A stretch of DNA of 64,000 nucleotides, taken from the NCBI GenBank assembly GCA_022376925.1, contig JAIOJX010000004.1, positions 177,845,501 through 177,909,500 on the forward strand, given 5' to 3'. A model generated the notes under the pieces. The model had not been told where the DNA came from, searched no databases, and saw nothing but the letters and a program-made list of their open reading frames with translations. This DNA is from Tragulus kanchil. Lineage: Eukaryota; Chordata; Mammalia; Artiodactyla; Tragulidae. How positions within the stretch are numbered: the first letter of the stretch is position 1; each line of letters begins with the position of its first letter. Both the position numbers and the translations under genes were made by a program. Shown here in pieces: positions 11,453 through 22,487 of the stretch.

Positions 11453-11611
11453 TAGGTTTCATGGCATTCGGCGCATTGGAGGGTGCGGTCCCCCAGCCTG
11501 TGGTTGGCGCCCCCGAGTCATCCATTTCACCCCACCCAGGGCTGCTTTCATTCGGCTCACCCCAGGCTGAAGTGCCATTATCGGGAGCAGACGGTGTGCT
11601 TTTGCTCCAGA
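11453..11611 (-). CDS. TNRC6B: TNRC6[11 protein letters not shown] exon, lower copy
   Basis: Same exon 1,160 bases lower, with identical sequence and splice signals. Length 159 is a multiple of three and both ends have the same phase, so unlike the other repeated exons, tandem inclusion of both copies would keep the frame. I still regard one copy as artefactual because the whole block, including intronic SINEs, is repeated. Confidence 0.9.
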
Positions 11612-11737
11612 CTGTAAAGAAAGGACATGCATCTCAAAGAATGATTTGTTAGACGAGCACCACAGCAGCCAGTGGGGTGAAGGGAGGAGGTCCAGGAAAC
11701 AGAAATGGGCACCATCTTCAAGGAGAACACTTGGCAT

Positions 11738-11899
11738 TGTTACTTTTAACTTTTGGCCCAGTAGTTCCACCACCAGGAAATTATACCATATGTACACTTG
11801 TAAAAGGAGATGAAATTACATGTACAACAGTGCTCATGGGCATCACTGTCAGAAAACATTTGGAAGCAACCTAAATAAACATCTATCAAAAAGGGACCA
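11738..11899 (+). mobile_element. Old L1 3' fragment (cut by the D6 junction)
   Basis: Contains the L1 3'-end signature CTTTTGGCCCAGTAGTTCCA followed by GGAAGCAACCTAAATAAACA. It continues only in the second copy. Confidence 0.75.
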
Positions 11900-11960
11900 A
11901 ATATTTAGCTTAGAAGGAAAGAAACGCTTCTGGCCAGGCACTAAACCTAAGTTAAAATGA

Positions 11961-12122
11961 GGGATTCCCTGGCGATCCAGGAGCAAAGACTTCACGCTCC
12001 TAATACAGAGGGCCCAGGTTTGATCCCTGGTCAGGGAACTAAGATCCCACATGCCATAAGGAAGAGCAGCTGAGCTGCAGCCAAGACCCAGCACAGCCAA
12101 GTGAGTAAGTATTTTTTAAAAA
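11961..12122 (+). mobile_element. CHR-2-like SINE, third copy
   Basis: Repeat of the same element through D6. Confidence 0.83.
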
Positions 12123-12132
12123 ATGAAATCAC

Positions 12133-12379
12133 AGCCTTCCCTGGTGGTCCTGTGGGTAAAGAGTCTGCCTTGCAATGCAAGGGGCATCGGTTTGACCCCT
12201 TGTCCCGGAAGACCCCACATGCCGTGGAGTGGCTGGACAGGTGGGTTCAATTACGAGCCAGCGCTCAGGAGTGCATACGCCCAGAGTCAGTGCTCTGCAA
12301 TGAGAGAGGCCACTGCGACAGGAGGCCCACACATGCCAAAGAATAAAGATGGATGAAAATAATAAATAACTAAAAAAAA
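12133..12379 (+). mobile_element. CHR-type SINE, copy from D6
   Basis: Repeat of 10971-11217 at +1,162. Confidence 0.86.
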
Positions 12380-12612
12380 GCTCGTGGCATGAAGTTAAAA
12401 AATGAAATCTATAATACTAACTTACACCTTTTAGTTCACTATAAGCACTTGACATATGCTAAGCCAAGTCCTTGCCATTAGCTACTAACTATTTACTAAA
12501 GGTCCAAGGTCCCAAATCTCATTGAAACAATAATGTTTAAAAAGAGCCCTCACCAAAACGTGTGACTCTCCAAATCAACAGAGATCCCTCAAACCCAGCA
12601 CCATATACTTAC

Positions 12613-12771
12613 TAGGTTTCATGGCATTCGGCGCATTGGAGGGTGCGGTCCCCCAGCCTGTGGTTGGCGCCCCCGAGTCATCCATTTCACCCCACCCAGG
12701 GCTGCTTTCATTCGGCTCACCCCAGGCTGAAGTGCCATTATCGGGAGCAGACGGTGTGCTTTTGCTCCAGA
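12613..12771 (-). CDS. TNRC6B: TNRC6[11 protein letters not shown] exon (159 nt), upper copy
   Basis: Acceptor TTTCTTTACAG, donor GTAAGT. It reads [20 protein letters not shown] on to MKP, with the first codon split G|TC and the last split A|AT. It carries three tryptophan motifs ([20 protein letters not shown]) and continues the GW-rich region. It is identical to the lower copy and lies in the 10.7-13.1 kb duplication. The open frame noted on this strand in another phase is a shadow. Confidence 0.92.
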
Positions 12772-12897
12772 CTGTAAAGAAAGGACATGCATCTCAAAGA
12801 ATGATTTGTTAGACGAGCACCACAGCAGCCAGTGGGGTGAAGGGAGGAGGTCCAGGAAACAGAAATGGGCACCATCTTCAAGGAGAACACTTGGCAT

Positions 12898-13230
12898 TGT
12901 TACTTTTAACTTTTGGCCCAGTAGTTCCACCACCAGGAAATTATACCATATGTACACTTGTAAAAGGAGATGAAATTACATGTACAACAGTGCTCATGGG
13001 CATCACTGTCAGAAAACATTTGGAAGCAACCTAAATAAACATCTATCAAAAAGGGACCAGTCAGGCCAATAGTGAGGTGCCCATCTAATGAATTCTTAGC
13101 ACGTACATTTTTGGCTTGCCATTAAAAGACAGAAATGTACATCTTAACACAGAGCGTTTTTAAGAATAAGGAGAAAAGCAAGGTGAAGAACAGTGTGTAT
13201 AGTACAATCCCTTCTGTGTAAAAACACTGA
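12898..13230 (+). mobile_element. Old L1 3' fragment, complete copy
   Basis: Same start, then continues to AAAAGCAAGGTGAAGAACAG and TATAGTACAATCCCTTCTGT, both typical of the 3' end of mammalian L1M elements. An internal part is deleted. Confidence 0.75.
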
Positions 13231-13816
13231 AGGACAGATGCATCTTGCTATAGTTACAAACAGAATTTCTAAATGACACACAAAATTCTAAGACCTGCAG
13301 GCTTAGAGACTCTAGAGGCTAAGATTCTTTTATTTATTACCTTTTGCTTTTCTATACAGTTACAGTTTGAAGGCTTTTACTGTATGAAGAAAAAAGTTCT
13401 ACATGTTCTAGACAGGGAATTAACGAGCAAACCTTCATTTCTTTCCTTTCTCTTTTCAATATTAAAAAAAAAAGAACAAAACTAGTTAAAATTAATCATC
13501 TCATAACTGAACATTAGACTTACTTTGCAGAATAATAAATTACGTATTATGATTAATTAAGGAAAAAAAAAAAAAACACTGGAATGGTGCATCCCCTTAA
13601 TCTGTTGAATTATATGAGGACATTCAAGTTGACAATGGCACATTAAGAATGATCACCAGTACTACCTTTTTTTAAAGAAAGAATTAAAAATTCTGCCTCT
13701 TTTAAAATGTTTTATCAGCACTATTAAATTACTAGATATGATGTTTCTTATTCAAAGGAGAAGGGAAGAAAGTTTAATTCTGGACAACAGATTATCAGGA
13801 GATAAGTCTCCATAAA
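13231..13816. other. Intron, AT-rich
   Basis: No SINE or exon recognised. It contains A-runs at 13467 and 13563 and the single-copy gap between D6 and D7. Confidence 0.6.
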
Positions 13817-14180
13817 ACAAAGTGCTCCACATTTCCAGAGGTCAATTGTTAAAAATCATCTGGAAAGTGATGGAATACTCTGGCCATCTGATGCCAAGAG
13901 TCGACTCACTGGAAAGGATTCTGATGCTGGGAAAGACTGAGGGCAAAAGGAAAAGCGCGCGGCAGAGGATGAGATGGTTAAATGATATCATTGACTCAAT
14001 GGACATGAATCTAAGTAAACTCTGGGAGAGTGATGGACAGAGAAACCCAGCATACTGCAGTTGATGAGATCGCAAAGAGTCAGACACAACTTAGTGACTG
14101 AACAACAACACTCTATCCACATAACAAAGTGCTCCGTTTCCAGAGGTCAATTGTTAAAAATCATCTGGAAAGTGATGGAA
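13817..14180. repeat. Short direct repeat of about 60 bp around an ART2 element (D7)
   Basis: 13817-13874 recurs at 14123-14180 with three bases missing in the second copy. The ART2-type element lies exactly between. At 60 bp it is too long for a normal LINE-machinery target-site duplication, so it may be a shorter version of the junction artefacts elsewhere. Confidence 0.75.
13875..14110 (+). mobile_element. ART2-type (BovB-derived) element
   Basis: Contains CTGGCCATCTGATGCCAAGA, GATGCTGGGAAAGACTGAGG, GAGGATGAGATGGTTAAATG and the 3' end AGAGTCAGACACAACTTAGT with an ACAAC-type tail. It is 5'-truncated and flanked by the 60-bp repeat D7. Confidence 0.85.
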
Positions 14181-14674
14181 ACCTTCCAGATCCCAGCTTG
14201 GCCGCAGCGTTTTCTGATGGCCTCTGCAAGAACAATACCGACGGCTGCCCGTTGCTGGCAAAGAGCAACACAGAGGACGTGTTAGATGGGTAGACCCAGA
14301 ATGGACATCAGGTCTATTTCTGCTCCGACTTTAATTCTTTATTTTTAAATCTAGAGCAGCAGAGTTTGTGTGACAAGATCTACATCTTTTGGATTCTGTA
14401 TTCCGATACAATTACCAAAAATAAACGGGGGGGGGGAGGGTTAGATTAACCCAGCAACACCATCTTTTCCTTCTGTCAAGACAGAACATTACAACGGATC
14501 CCCAGCATCTGCCGTCACTGTCATTTGATAAAAAGAGAGCTTTGGTTAACAAAACCTCAAGTTAATGCAGGCAAGATTTCCAGAACGAAGCTAAGTTCAG
14601 TAAAGGCCTCTTAATAAAAATGCCCTGGTTTAGGATTTCTTCACCAAGACCTGTGAGAAAAAACCATCGCCTAC
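14181..14674. other. Intron just downstream of the GW exon
   Basis: Follows the GW exon donor at 14674. A G-run of about nine lies near 14428. Nothing else recognised. Confidence 0.6.
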
Positions 14675-16428
14675 CTGATGCTGATTTGCCGGTCATTGGG
14701 GTAGGCAGGTTTGGTTCTCGAGGTGCAGGGCCCCCTTGGGAATTCTTGTCCCACAGATTCACATTCTTGTAGTTGTAACTGCTGGGGTCTCCCCACGCGG
14801 AAGTGCCATCGTCAATGTCCATCTTCCGACTGATCGACTGTGGGGACGGTTCCTCCCAGCCGCTGGGTTCCTCATCCTTGGGGGTTACTGGCTGCGGCCC
14901 GCTGCTCCAGTTGGAACTAGAAGGCCGTACGTTGCCTGGAGGTGGTGGGGCTGGGCCTCCCCAGGAGCCGGAGGCCTCTGGCTGTGGCGGCGGTAGCTGC
15001 TGCGGCGGCGGCTGCTGTTTGTTCCAGGACCCGGCCTGCCTGCCAGTCTCCGTCCATGCCGGGGGCCTTTTGCAATCTTCCCACCCGCCTTTGGAAGCCA
15101 GGCTTGCATTCCCACCACTCCCCCAGGTCCCGATTTCATTCTGCCCTCCTTCGCCCCACCCGGACACAGGTTTACCGGTGGCGCTTTCCCAGTTGCTGGT
15201 TTTCGCCTGATCGACCTCCTCTCCCCAACCATTCTTTCCAGAAGTCCATCCTTGGCTGGACTGGCGCCCACCTCCCCACCCCTGATCTTTGCTGGCGTTC
15301 TCATTCCAAGAGGAAGATGTCTTCTCGTCGGGTCGTCCGCCTCCCCAGTTGGAAGAGTTGTTGTTCTTGTACTCGTTCCAGCCTCCTGTGTTCTTGGGGT
15401 CTTTCCACTCTGCAGAGGCTGAGAGCTCCCCCCATCCAGACTTCATCTGATTGCTTTGGCTGGGTGCGTCTCCCCAGCCCCCTGAGTTCTTGGTCTGTGT
15501 GGCAGCGCTCTCCCACCCCTCAGTTCCTTTGTCAGACTTCCCCTCGGGCCTCGGCACCTCCTCAATGTCCCACACCGTGTCCTGCTTAATCTGAGTTTGG
15601 CCCCAGCCAGTGTTGGAGAGCACCCTGGGGTCCAAATCAGTTCGGCTCAAAAGAGTCTGCAAGACAGCCTGACAATCAGGATGTGTGGGCCGGTACGACC
15701 GACGGCTGGAATTGTGACTGTCACTACTTCCTGCTTTGTGGTTGCTTCCAGTGCTTTGACCTCCAACTTCACTTCCCGTGGAGCTGGAAGATCTTCCCCC
15801 AAAAGGGAGCCTGGGCGTTGCCTTGGTTTTCAGGGAGGGGGTGGCCCTTCTGATTGTCCCATGCTCCAGTGCTAGAATTGGGTTGGTTTGGACCACTCCA
15901 TTCTCCAATTTTCAACTCGTCAGACCCAGTCGGCTGTTTCCATTCTCCTGAGAGACCCCGGATGACATTTTGTTCCCTTCACCCCATTTGTTGTCATGAG
16001 AGTCCTGAGGGCCAAAGTTCCAGGACCCACCCGTAGACCTGTTATTGTTGTCCCAAGAGTCATTTTTTGACCCGGTTGATTTCTGAACAGGAGCTCCTTT
16101 CCAGGAGTCCTCTCTCTCCTTTCCATTGTTCCCATTGTTTCCAGAATTGCTTTGTCCAGAGGCTGTGTCAGTTCCAGAAGGCCCCCTAGCTGCACCCCAA
16201 GATCCAACACTCCCAGTCTTTCGATCTCCAGTGCTTTGTGAAGGGGCATCAGTGCTCCTGGAGGCGTTCCCCAAGCCCATCCCAAAGGGCATTCCCTTAT
16301 TCTCCACGGGGTTTGGTGAACTTGAGTTCAAGGAGTTAGTGTTTCCATTTTTTGGTCCATCAGTGTTATGAATTTGAGCCTGCTCTCTGCCAGCGACAAC
16401 AAAGTTAGCACCCGCCCATTTTCCATCT
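14675..16428 (-). CDS. TNRC6B: TNRC6B GW-repeat exon, 3' part plus repeated middle
   Basis: From 16428 to about 15366 this repeats residues already encoded at 16436-17499; below 15366 it is unique and completes the exon: [15 protein letters not shown] through [15 protein letters not shown] to [13 protein letters not shown], donor GTAGGC from 14674. The repeated part has two frame errors relative to its twin: one C is missing near 15947 and one base is extra near 15800. They cancel, leaving about 150 bases out of frame. Bases next to the junction (16388-16430) also differ from the twin at several places. The unique part is in frame and contains a glutamine/proline run and the [12 protein letters not shown] and [14 protein letters not shown] motifs conserved in TNRC6 proteins. 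Confidence 0.93.
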
Positions 16429-17499
16429 GTATGACGAATTCTTGTACTCGTTCCAGCCTCCTGTCTTCTTGGGGTCTTTCCACTCTGCAGAGGCTGAGAG
16501 CTCCCCCCATCCAGACTTCATCTGATTGCTTTGGCTGGGTGCGTCTCCCCAGCCCCCTGAGTTCTTGGTCTGTGTGGCAGCGCTCTCCCACCCCTCAGTT
16601 CCTTTGTCAGACTTCCCCTCGGGCCTCGGCACCTCCTCAATGTCCCACACCGTGTCCTGCTTAATCTGAGTTTGGCCCCAGCCAGTGTTGGAGAGCACCC
16701 TGGGGTCCAAATCAGTTCGGCTCAAAAGAGTCTGCAAGACAGCCTGACAATCAGGATGTGTGGGCCGGTACGACCGACGGCTGGAATTGTGACTGTCACT
16801 ACTTCCTGCTTTGTGGTTGCTTCCAGTGCTTTGACCTCCAACTTCACTTCCCGTGGAGCTGGAAGATCTTCCCCAACAGGGAGCCTGGGCGTTGCCTTGG
16901 TTTTCAGGGAGGGGGTGGCCCTTCTGATTGTCCCATGCTCCAGTGCTAGAATTGGGTTGGTTTGGACCACTCCATTCTCCAATTTTCAACTCGTCAGACC
17001 CAGTCGGCTGTTTCCATTCTCCCTGAGAGACCCCGGATGACATTTTGTTCCCTTCACCCCATTTGTTGTCATGAGAGTCCTGAGGGCCAAAGTTCCAGGA
17101 CCCACCCGTAGACCTGTTATTGTTGTCCCAAGAGTCATTTTTTGACCCGGTTGATTTCTGAACAGGAGCTCCTTTCCAGGAGTCCTCTCTCTCCTTTCCA
17201 TTGTTCCCATTGTTTCCAGAATTGCTTTGTCCAGAGGCTGTGTCAGTTCCAGAAGGCCCCCTAGCTGCACCCCAAGATCCAACACTCCCAGTCTTTCGAT
17301 CTCCAGTGCTTTGTGAAGGGGCATCAGTGCTCCTGGAGGCGTTCCCCAAGCCCATCCCAAAGGGCATTCCCTTATTCTCCACGGGGTTTGGTGAACTTGA
17401 GTTCAAGGAGTTAGTGTTTCCATTTTTTGGTCCATCAGTGTTATGAATTTGAGCCTGCTCTCTGCCAGAGACAACAAAGTTAACACCCGCATTTTCCAT
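15366..17499. repeat. TNRC6B: Tandem duplication D8 inside the GW exon, unit about 1,075 bp
   Basis: 15366-16428 recurs at 16436-17499, entirely within TNRC6B coding sequence. The unit length of about 1,075 is not a multiple of three and the junction brings a stop, so the coding frame is broken unless one unit is removed. Confidence 0.95.
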
Positions 17500-18089
17500 C
17501 TTTGACTGCTGTTCCCTGGATGCCTGACCTACTGTGCTAACCTGCGCACTGGAATTGCTAGTCTCCGTTTCCAATGCCCCCTTCCTAGAATTTCCTTCTT
17601 GGACCAGTGCTGGCCAGGCAGATGGGTTGCTATTTGGGTTAAAGTTGCTGAAACCAGAGCCAGGTCCAATTCTCTCCTGCCCACTCACATTCCTCCAGTT
17701 TCCTAGTCCATTGTTGCTCTCTGTAGTAGAGCTGGAAGATTGAACAGATTTAGCCTTAGGGTCCGATTTCCAGACCCCAAGATTACATTCGTTCCCGGAA
17801 CTTGCAGACTGGCACTGGCTCCCTTTTCCTTTGTTACTAGTGGTGCTTCCTGGCAGAGTGCTCTTCTCAGAGCCAGGGTTCGAGGCACTGTTGTTATCGG
17901 TGGTGTTTTCGGAAGAAGACTCAGTGTCTTTGCTGGCAATGCAAGGCCACTCTTCCATGTCAGACCCGTCTACAATCACCTTGTCCCAGATGTGAATGGG
18001 GTTGGGGGAGGCGCCGTTGTTGGAGGAGGCTCCCGGGCCCCAAGTGGAATTTGCATAATTTGAAGCAGCAGCACCTCCAAGGGTTGACT
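16436..18089 (-). CDS. TNRC6B: TNRC6B giant GW-repeat exon, 5' two-thirds (best copy)
   Basis: Acceptor TTCCTCAG ends at 18090. The frame runs from [20 protein letters not shown] through [17 protein letters not shown] to [14 protein letters not shown] without a stop. It carries many tryptophans flanked by glycine or serine (for example GTWG-type and SGWGEL motifs) and the conserved block [17 protein letters not shown], features of the Argonaute-binding region of GW182 proteins. The published minimal Argonaute-binding fragment of human TNRC6B falls in its last part. At about 16430 the frame enters a junction, reads a short unrelated tail and stops at 16405. Continuation is recovered only by jumping to the lower copy at about 15366. 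This copy has no frame errors where it can be compared. Confidence 0.95.
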
Positions 18090-19404
18090 CTGAGGAAGAG
18101 ATGGCCTAATTAATCACGGCAGCAAGTGCAGGATCTCTCAAACCCTCAAGCTCAAAATCCCCTCAAAGAGAGTTCATCACACTTCCCCACCACCGAGTTC
18201 TCCACCCGTCGCCTGCCTTGGTCGACTGAACCATACCTCTCTTGGTGGTCTCTTCTGTCTGGCTGGCTAGTGTATGTGCGTATTCTGAACAGGAGCCTTT
18301 CCTTTCCAGGAGTCCTCTCTCCTTTCCATTGTTCCCATTGTGTCCAGAATTGCTTTGTCCAGAGGCTGTGTCAGTTCCAGAAGGCCCCCTAGCTGCACCC
18401 CAAGATCCAACACTCCCAGTCTTTCGATCTCCAGTGCTTTGTGAAGGGGCATCAGTGCTCCTGGAGGCGTTCCCCAAGCCCATCCCAAAGGGTATTCCCT
18501 TATTCTCCACGGGGTTTGGTGAACTTGAGTTCAAGGAGTTAGTGTTTCCATTTTTTGGTCCATCAGTGTTATGAATTTGAGCCTGCTCTCTGCCAGAGAC
18601 AACAAAGTTAACACCCGCATTTTCCATCTTTGACTGCTGTTCCCTGGATGCCTGACCTACTGTGCTAACCTGCGCACTGGAATTGCTAGTCTCCGTTTCC
18701 AATGCCCCCTTCCTAGAATTTCCTTCTTGGACCAGTGCTGGCCAGGCAGATGGGTTGCTATTTGGGTTAAAGTTGCTGAAACCAGAGCCAGGTCCAATTC
18801 TCTCCTGCCCACTCACATTCCTCCAGTTTCCTAGTCCATTGTTGCTCTCTGTAGTAGAGCTGGAAGATTGAACAGATTTAGCCTTAGGGTCCGATTTCCA
18901 GACCCCAAGATTACATTCGTTCCCGGAACTTGCAGACTGGCACTGGCTCCCTTTTCCTTTGTTACTAGTGGTGCTTCCTGGCAGAGTGCTCTTCTCAGAG
19001 CCAGGGTTCGAGGCACTGTTGTTATCGGTGGTGTTTTCGGAAGAAGACTCAGTGTCTTTGCTGGCAATGCAAGGCCACTCTTCCATGTCAGACCCGTCTA
19101 CAATCACCTTGTCCCAGATGTGAATGGGGTTGGGGGAGGCGCCGTTGTTGGAGGAGGCTCCCGGGCCCCAAGTGGAATTTGCATAATTTGAAGCAGCAGC
19201 ACCTCCAAGGGTTGACTCTGAGGAAGAGATGGCCTAATTAATCACGGCAGCAAGTGCAGGATCTCTCAAACCCTCAAGCTCAAAATCCCCTCAAAGAGAG
19301 TTCATCACACTTCCCCACCACCGAGTTCTCCACCCGTCGCCTGCCTTGGTCGACTGAACCATACCTCTCTTGGTGGTCTCTTCTGTCTGGCTGGCTAGTG
19401 TATG
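17157..19404. repeat. TNRC6B: Tandem duplication D9, unit about 1,128 bp
   Basis: 17157-18271 recurs at 18284-19404, covering the 5' part of the GW exon, its acceptor and some upstream intron. It overlaps D8, so 17157-17499 has three copies. Confidence 0.94.
18284..19217 (-). pseudogene. TNRC6B: Repeated 5' part of the TNRC6B GW exon
   Basis: Starts with the same acceptor as the exon at 18089, shifted by 1,128 bases, and is in frame from ESTLGG to [15 protein letters not shown]. It then degrades within about 30 bases of the junction near 18275, where sequence passes into a copy of the upstream intron. One substitution (N to H in [10 protein letters not shown]) and small indels lie near this edge. 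Read literally, the gene would have a truncated GW exon followed by intron, then the full exon; nothing suggests this is used. It is best treated as a false duplicate. Confidence 0.88.
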
Positions 19405-20286
19405 TGTTAACTATCCCCCCCACAGCATCGTTCAAGGCCATCTTCCTGCCACTTCCAGGGACACAGAAGGGCCCTCCTGTATCTTGAGACAATTCTTGCT
19501 GTATAGCTCCAACCCACTCCAAATACTGCTAGTAGTAATACTTTTTCTATAAAGCACACCTTCAATTTTACCACTGCTCTGTGGAAAGCAGGGGAGAGTG
19601 TCTTAGCGCACAAGAATACAGCTAAACTCTTGCACCTAAGAACTGATTTGCTCCACAACCTGGGACCCACTGACTTTTCCAGCCTCCTCTTCCCCCGCTT
19701 TCTCTGACGATGCCCACATTCCACAAGCTGTGCCTTCTCGCCCTGGCAGCACTCCACATGGGCACCTACTGTTTTTTCCTTCTGAATTCACACACAGAAA
19801 TCTATGCATCTTACTGGGCCTAGTCCAAATGCCATTTATTCCATGCAGCTTTTCTGAGTTCACCATCTGAAAATAGCCTTTCCCTGGCTGGAGCTAAAAT
19901 GCTGAAGGCACTGCATTCACCTCCTCCTCCCCCACGAGTGCCTTCGAGGCAGAGACCTCCACACTAGAATCTCGAATTCTTTGTGGCGGCCAGGGTGCTG
20001 CTGTGCAGTAAGCGTCTGCTAAATGGCGATGCCCACCCAGACAGGTGCCGGGGCAGACAAGCATGAACCAGTGTGTACGCCCAAGGAATCTGATGAGAGA
20101 GTCTGGCTCAGAGCATATGTGATGCAGGGAGTGGAAATGATCTGTTTTTAGCCCAATAATTTCTTCTAAACTTATTTAAATTCCTTTTAACTAAACAGCT
20201 TTAAATCAATATGAAGTTCCAGAAAAATATTACATGGCACCATGTAACAGCAAGGAAACAAGAGAATCTCAAACTCTTGAGATCAG
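19405..20286. other. Intron between the GW exon and the 342-nt exon
   Basis: Single-copy, moderately GC-rich, with no recognisable repeat. Open frames here have no TNRC6B similarity. Confidence 0.6.
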
Positions 20287-22465
20287 GGACCTCCTTGGTT
20301 TTAGGAATGTAAACAGGAGGGTGACTCACACTGGACCCACATCTTCGTCCAGGCCTGACTAGACTCATGCTGAAGTGCCCAACGCAACCACCTGCCACAC
20401 TTCCCTTTGCAGCTGGTTATGAGGGCCCAGGAATGAAGGGCCAGGAGGCCTTTTCTGCCTGAACGGGGCCGGTCCTGATGGCCACCACAGGAAGCCTCAT
20501 GAAAACGGCTCGCCTCTGTGTGAGGGCCTGTGTCTCTGCCAGCTTTCTTTCCATCTTCACTTTGCACACAAGATGGTAAACACAATTTGATGCTCAAATC
20601 AGAACTAGAATAAAGCATCCTATCATTAACAACCCCCAATTCACTGTCCTTACCAACCAATGCTCGATGGTCTTCAAGCTCTGAATTTTAATATAATCTC
20701 AAAAAATTTTTTTAAGAATAAGTAGAAATCTTTTGACAAGTTTTTCAAAAACAGGGAATGGTATATGGAAGTTCTAGACTGTTAGCTGTTTAGTGTTCAT
20801 CTATTAAAAACTCTCAAAACTTCCAGCAAAGGCCTTCAGCTCAAGAGTCCTATTCCTACATACAGTTTCTAACAGAGCTCAAAATCCAGGGCTCTCTGAG
20901 GAAACACTGATCTTAAAGATCTCCTAAAAGAATGGTGTTATGTGGAATTCTCCCAAAGTTCTACATTACAACCTAAGAAACCATTCTCTCTCTGTTCCCA
21001 ACGTTCCAGGAACATAAACATGGGCGTCTAAGACTCAGGACCAGCCTTTGCACTAGGCTGATTTCCAGGCGCCCCCTGAGCACACACCTGAGAGGGCACC
21101 TGGGGCTACGGGTGCTTGAACGGTAATGCTCTTGTCTACGGAGGAAAAAAAGGACCTGAAGAGGGAGGAGAAATAACATTGCCTCTTAGGCCAAGAGCAC
21201 AAACTCACTGGACACCGAAACCCAACATGGGAACGGAGATGTTGATAAGACACCTCACCCTGGGCTCCTCCCCCATCTTGTGAATAACCTCAAGAGTCTA
21301 TAGAAATGGCACTCATGTCTATGGTCACACCATCCTGAATGCGCCCAATCTCGTCTGATCTCAGAAGCTAAGCAGGGTTGGGCCTCCTTGGTTTTAGGAA
21401 TGTAAACAGGAGGGTGACTCACTGTTCGTCCAGGCCTGACTAGACTCATGCTGAAGTGCCCAACGCAACCACCTGCCACACTTCCCTTTGCAGCTGGTTA
21501 TGAGGGCCCAGGAATGAAGGGCCAGGAGGCCTTTTCTGCCTGAACGGGGCCGGTCCTGATGGCCACCACAGGAAGCCTCATGAAAACGGCTCGCCTCTGT
21601 GTGAGGGCCTGTGTCTCTGCCAGCTTTCTTTCCATCTTCACTTTGCACACAAGATGGTAAACACAATTTGATGCTCAAATCAGAACTAGAATAAAGCATC
21701 CTATCATTAACAACCCCCAATTCACTGTCCTTACCAACCAATGCTCGATGGTCTTCAAGCTCTGAATTTTAATATAATCTCAAAAAATTTTTTTAAGAAT
21801 AAGTAGAAATCTTTTGACAAGTTTTTCAAAAACAGGGAATGGTATATGGAAGTTCTAGACTGTTAGCTGTTTAGTGTTCATCTATTAAAAACTCTCAAAA
21901 CTTCCAGCAAAGGCCTTCAGCTCAAGAGTCCTATTCCTACATACAGTTTCTAACAGAGCTCAAAATCCAGGGCTCTCTGAGGAAACACTGATCTTAAAGA
22001 TCTCCTAAAAGAATGGTGTTATGTGGAATTCTCCCAAAGTTCTACATTACAACCTAAGAAACCATTCTCTCTCTGTTCCCAACGTTCCAGGAACATAAAC
22101 ATGGGCGTCTAAGACTCAGGACCAGCCTTTGCACTAGGCTGATTTCCAGGCGCCCCCTGAGCACACACCTGAGAGGGCACCTGGGGCTACGGGTGCTTGA
22201 ACGGTAATGCTCTTGTCTAAGGAGGAAAAAAAGGACCTGAAGAGGGAGGAGAAATAACATTGCCTCTTAGGCCAAGAGCACAAACTCACTGGACACCGAA
22301 ACCCAACATGGGAACGGAGATGTTGATAAGACACCTCACCCTGGGCTCCTCCCCCATCTTGTGAATAACCTCAAGAGTCTATAGAAATGGCACTCATGTC
22401 TATGGTCACACCATCCTGAATGCGCCCAATCTCGTCTGATCTCAGAAGCTAAGCAGGGTTGGGCC
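20287..22465. repeat. Tandem duplication D10, unit about 1,081 bp
   Basis: 20287-21382 recurs at 21383-22465. The junction cuts a 5S rRNA-like sequence. The second unit lacks about 12 bases near 21421. The rest is identical apart from one A/C difference. Confidence 0.93.
21317..21385 (+). pseudogene. 5S rRNA pseudogene, cut by the D10 junction
   Basis: The first 69 bases of the same 5S-like sequence, 1,081 bases below the copy at 22398. It ends at the duplication junction after GGGTTGGGCCT. Confidence 0.85.
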
Positions 22466-22487
22466 TGGTTAGTACCTGGCTGGGAGA
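22398..22487 (+). pseudogene. 5S rRNA pseudogene, 3'-truncated
   Basis: Matches mammalian 5S rRNA from its first base: GTCTATGGTCACACCATCCT, then CTCGTCTGATCTCAGAAGCT (A-box region), AAGCAGGG and GGCCTGGTTAGTACCTGG (C-box region), losing similarity after TGGGAGA. About 90 of 120 bases remain, with several substitutions. Bov-tA-like sequence follows directly. It is a dispersed 5S-derived copy and unlikely to be functional. Confidence 0.88.

Larger units (their letters stand above)
10739..13058. repeat. Tandem duplication D6, unit about 1,161 bp
   Basis: 10739-11899 recurs at 11900-13058. It carries the 159-nt TNRC6B exon, two SINEs and an L1 fragment. The second unit starts with several deletions (11905-11935 against 10722-10770). 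Confidence 0.92.

Noticed and set aside
11459..11797. 112-codon minus-strand frame and its twin at 12619
   Set aside because: It is an out-of-phase reading through the 159-nt TNRC6B exon into intron. The correct phase gives the known VWSKS...MKP residues.
14803..15589. Long plus-strand frames opposite the GW exon (up to about 215 codons)
   Set aside because: They are antisense shadows of the GW-rich coding sequence. The residues are low-complexity and show no family resemblance, and the real frame on the minus strand is certain.
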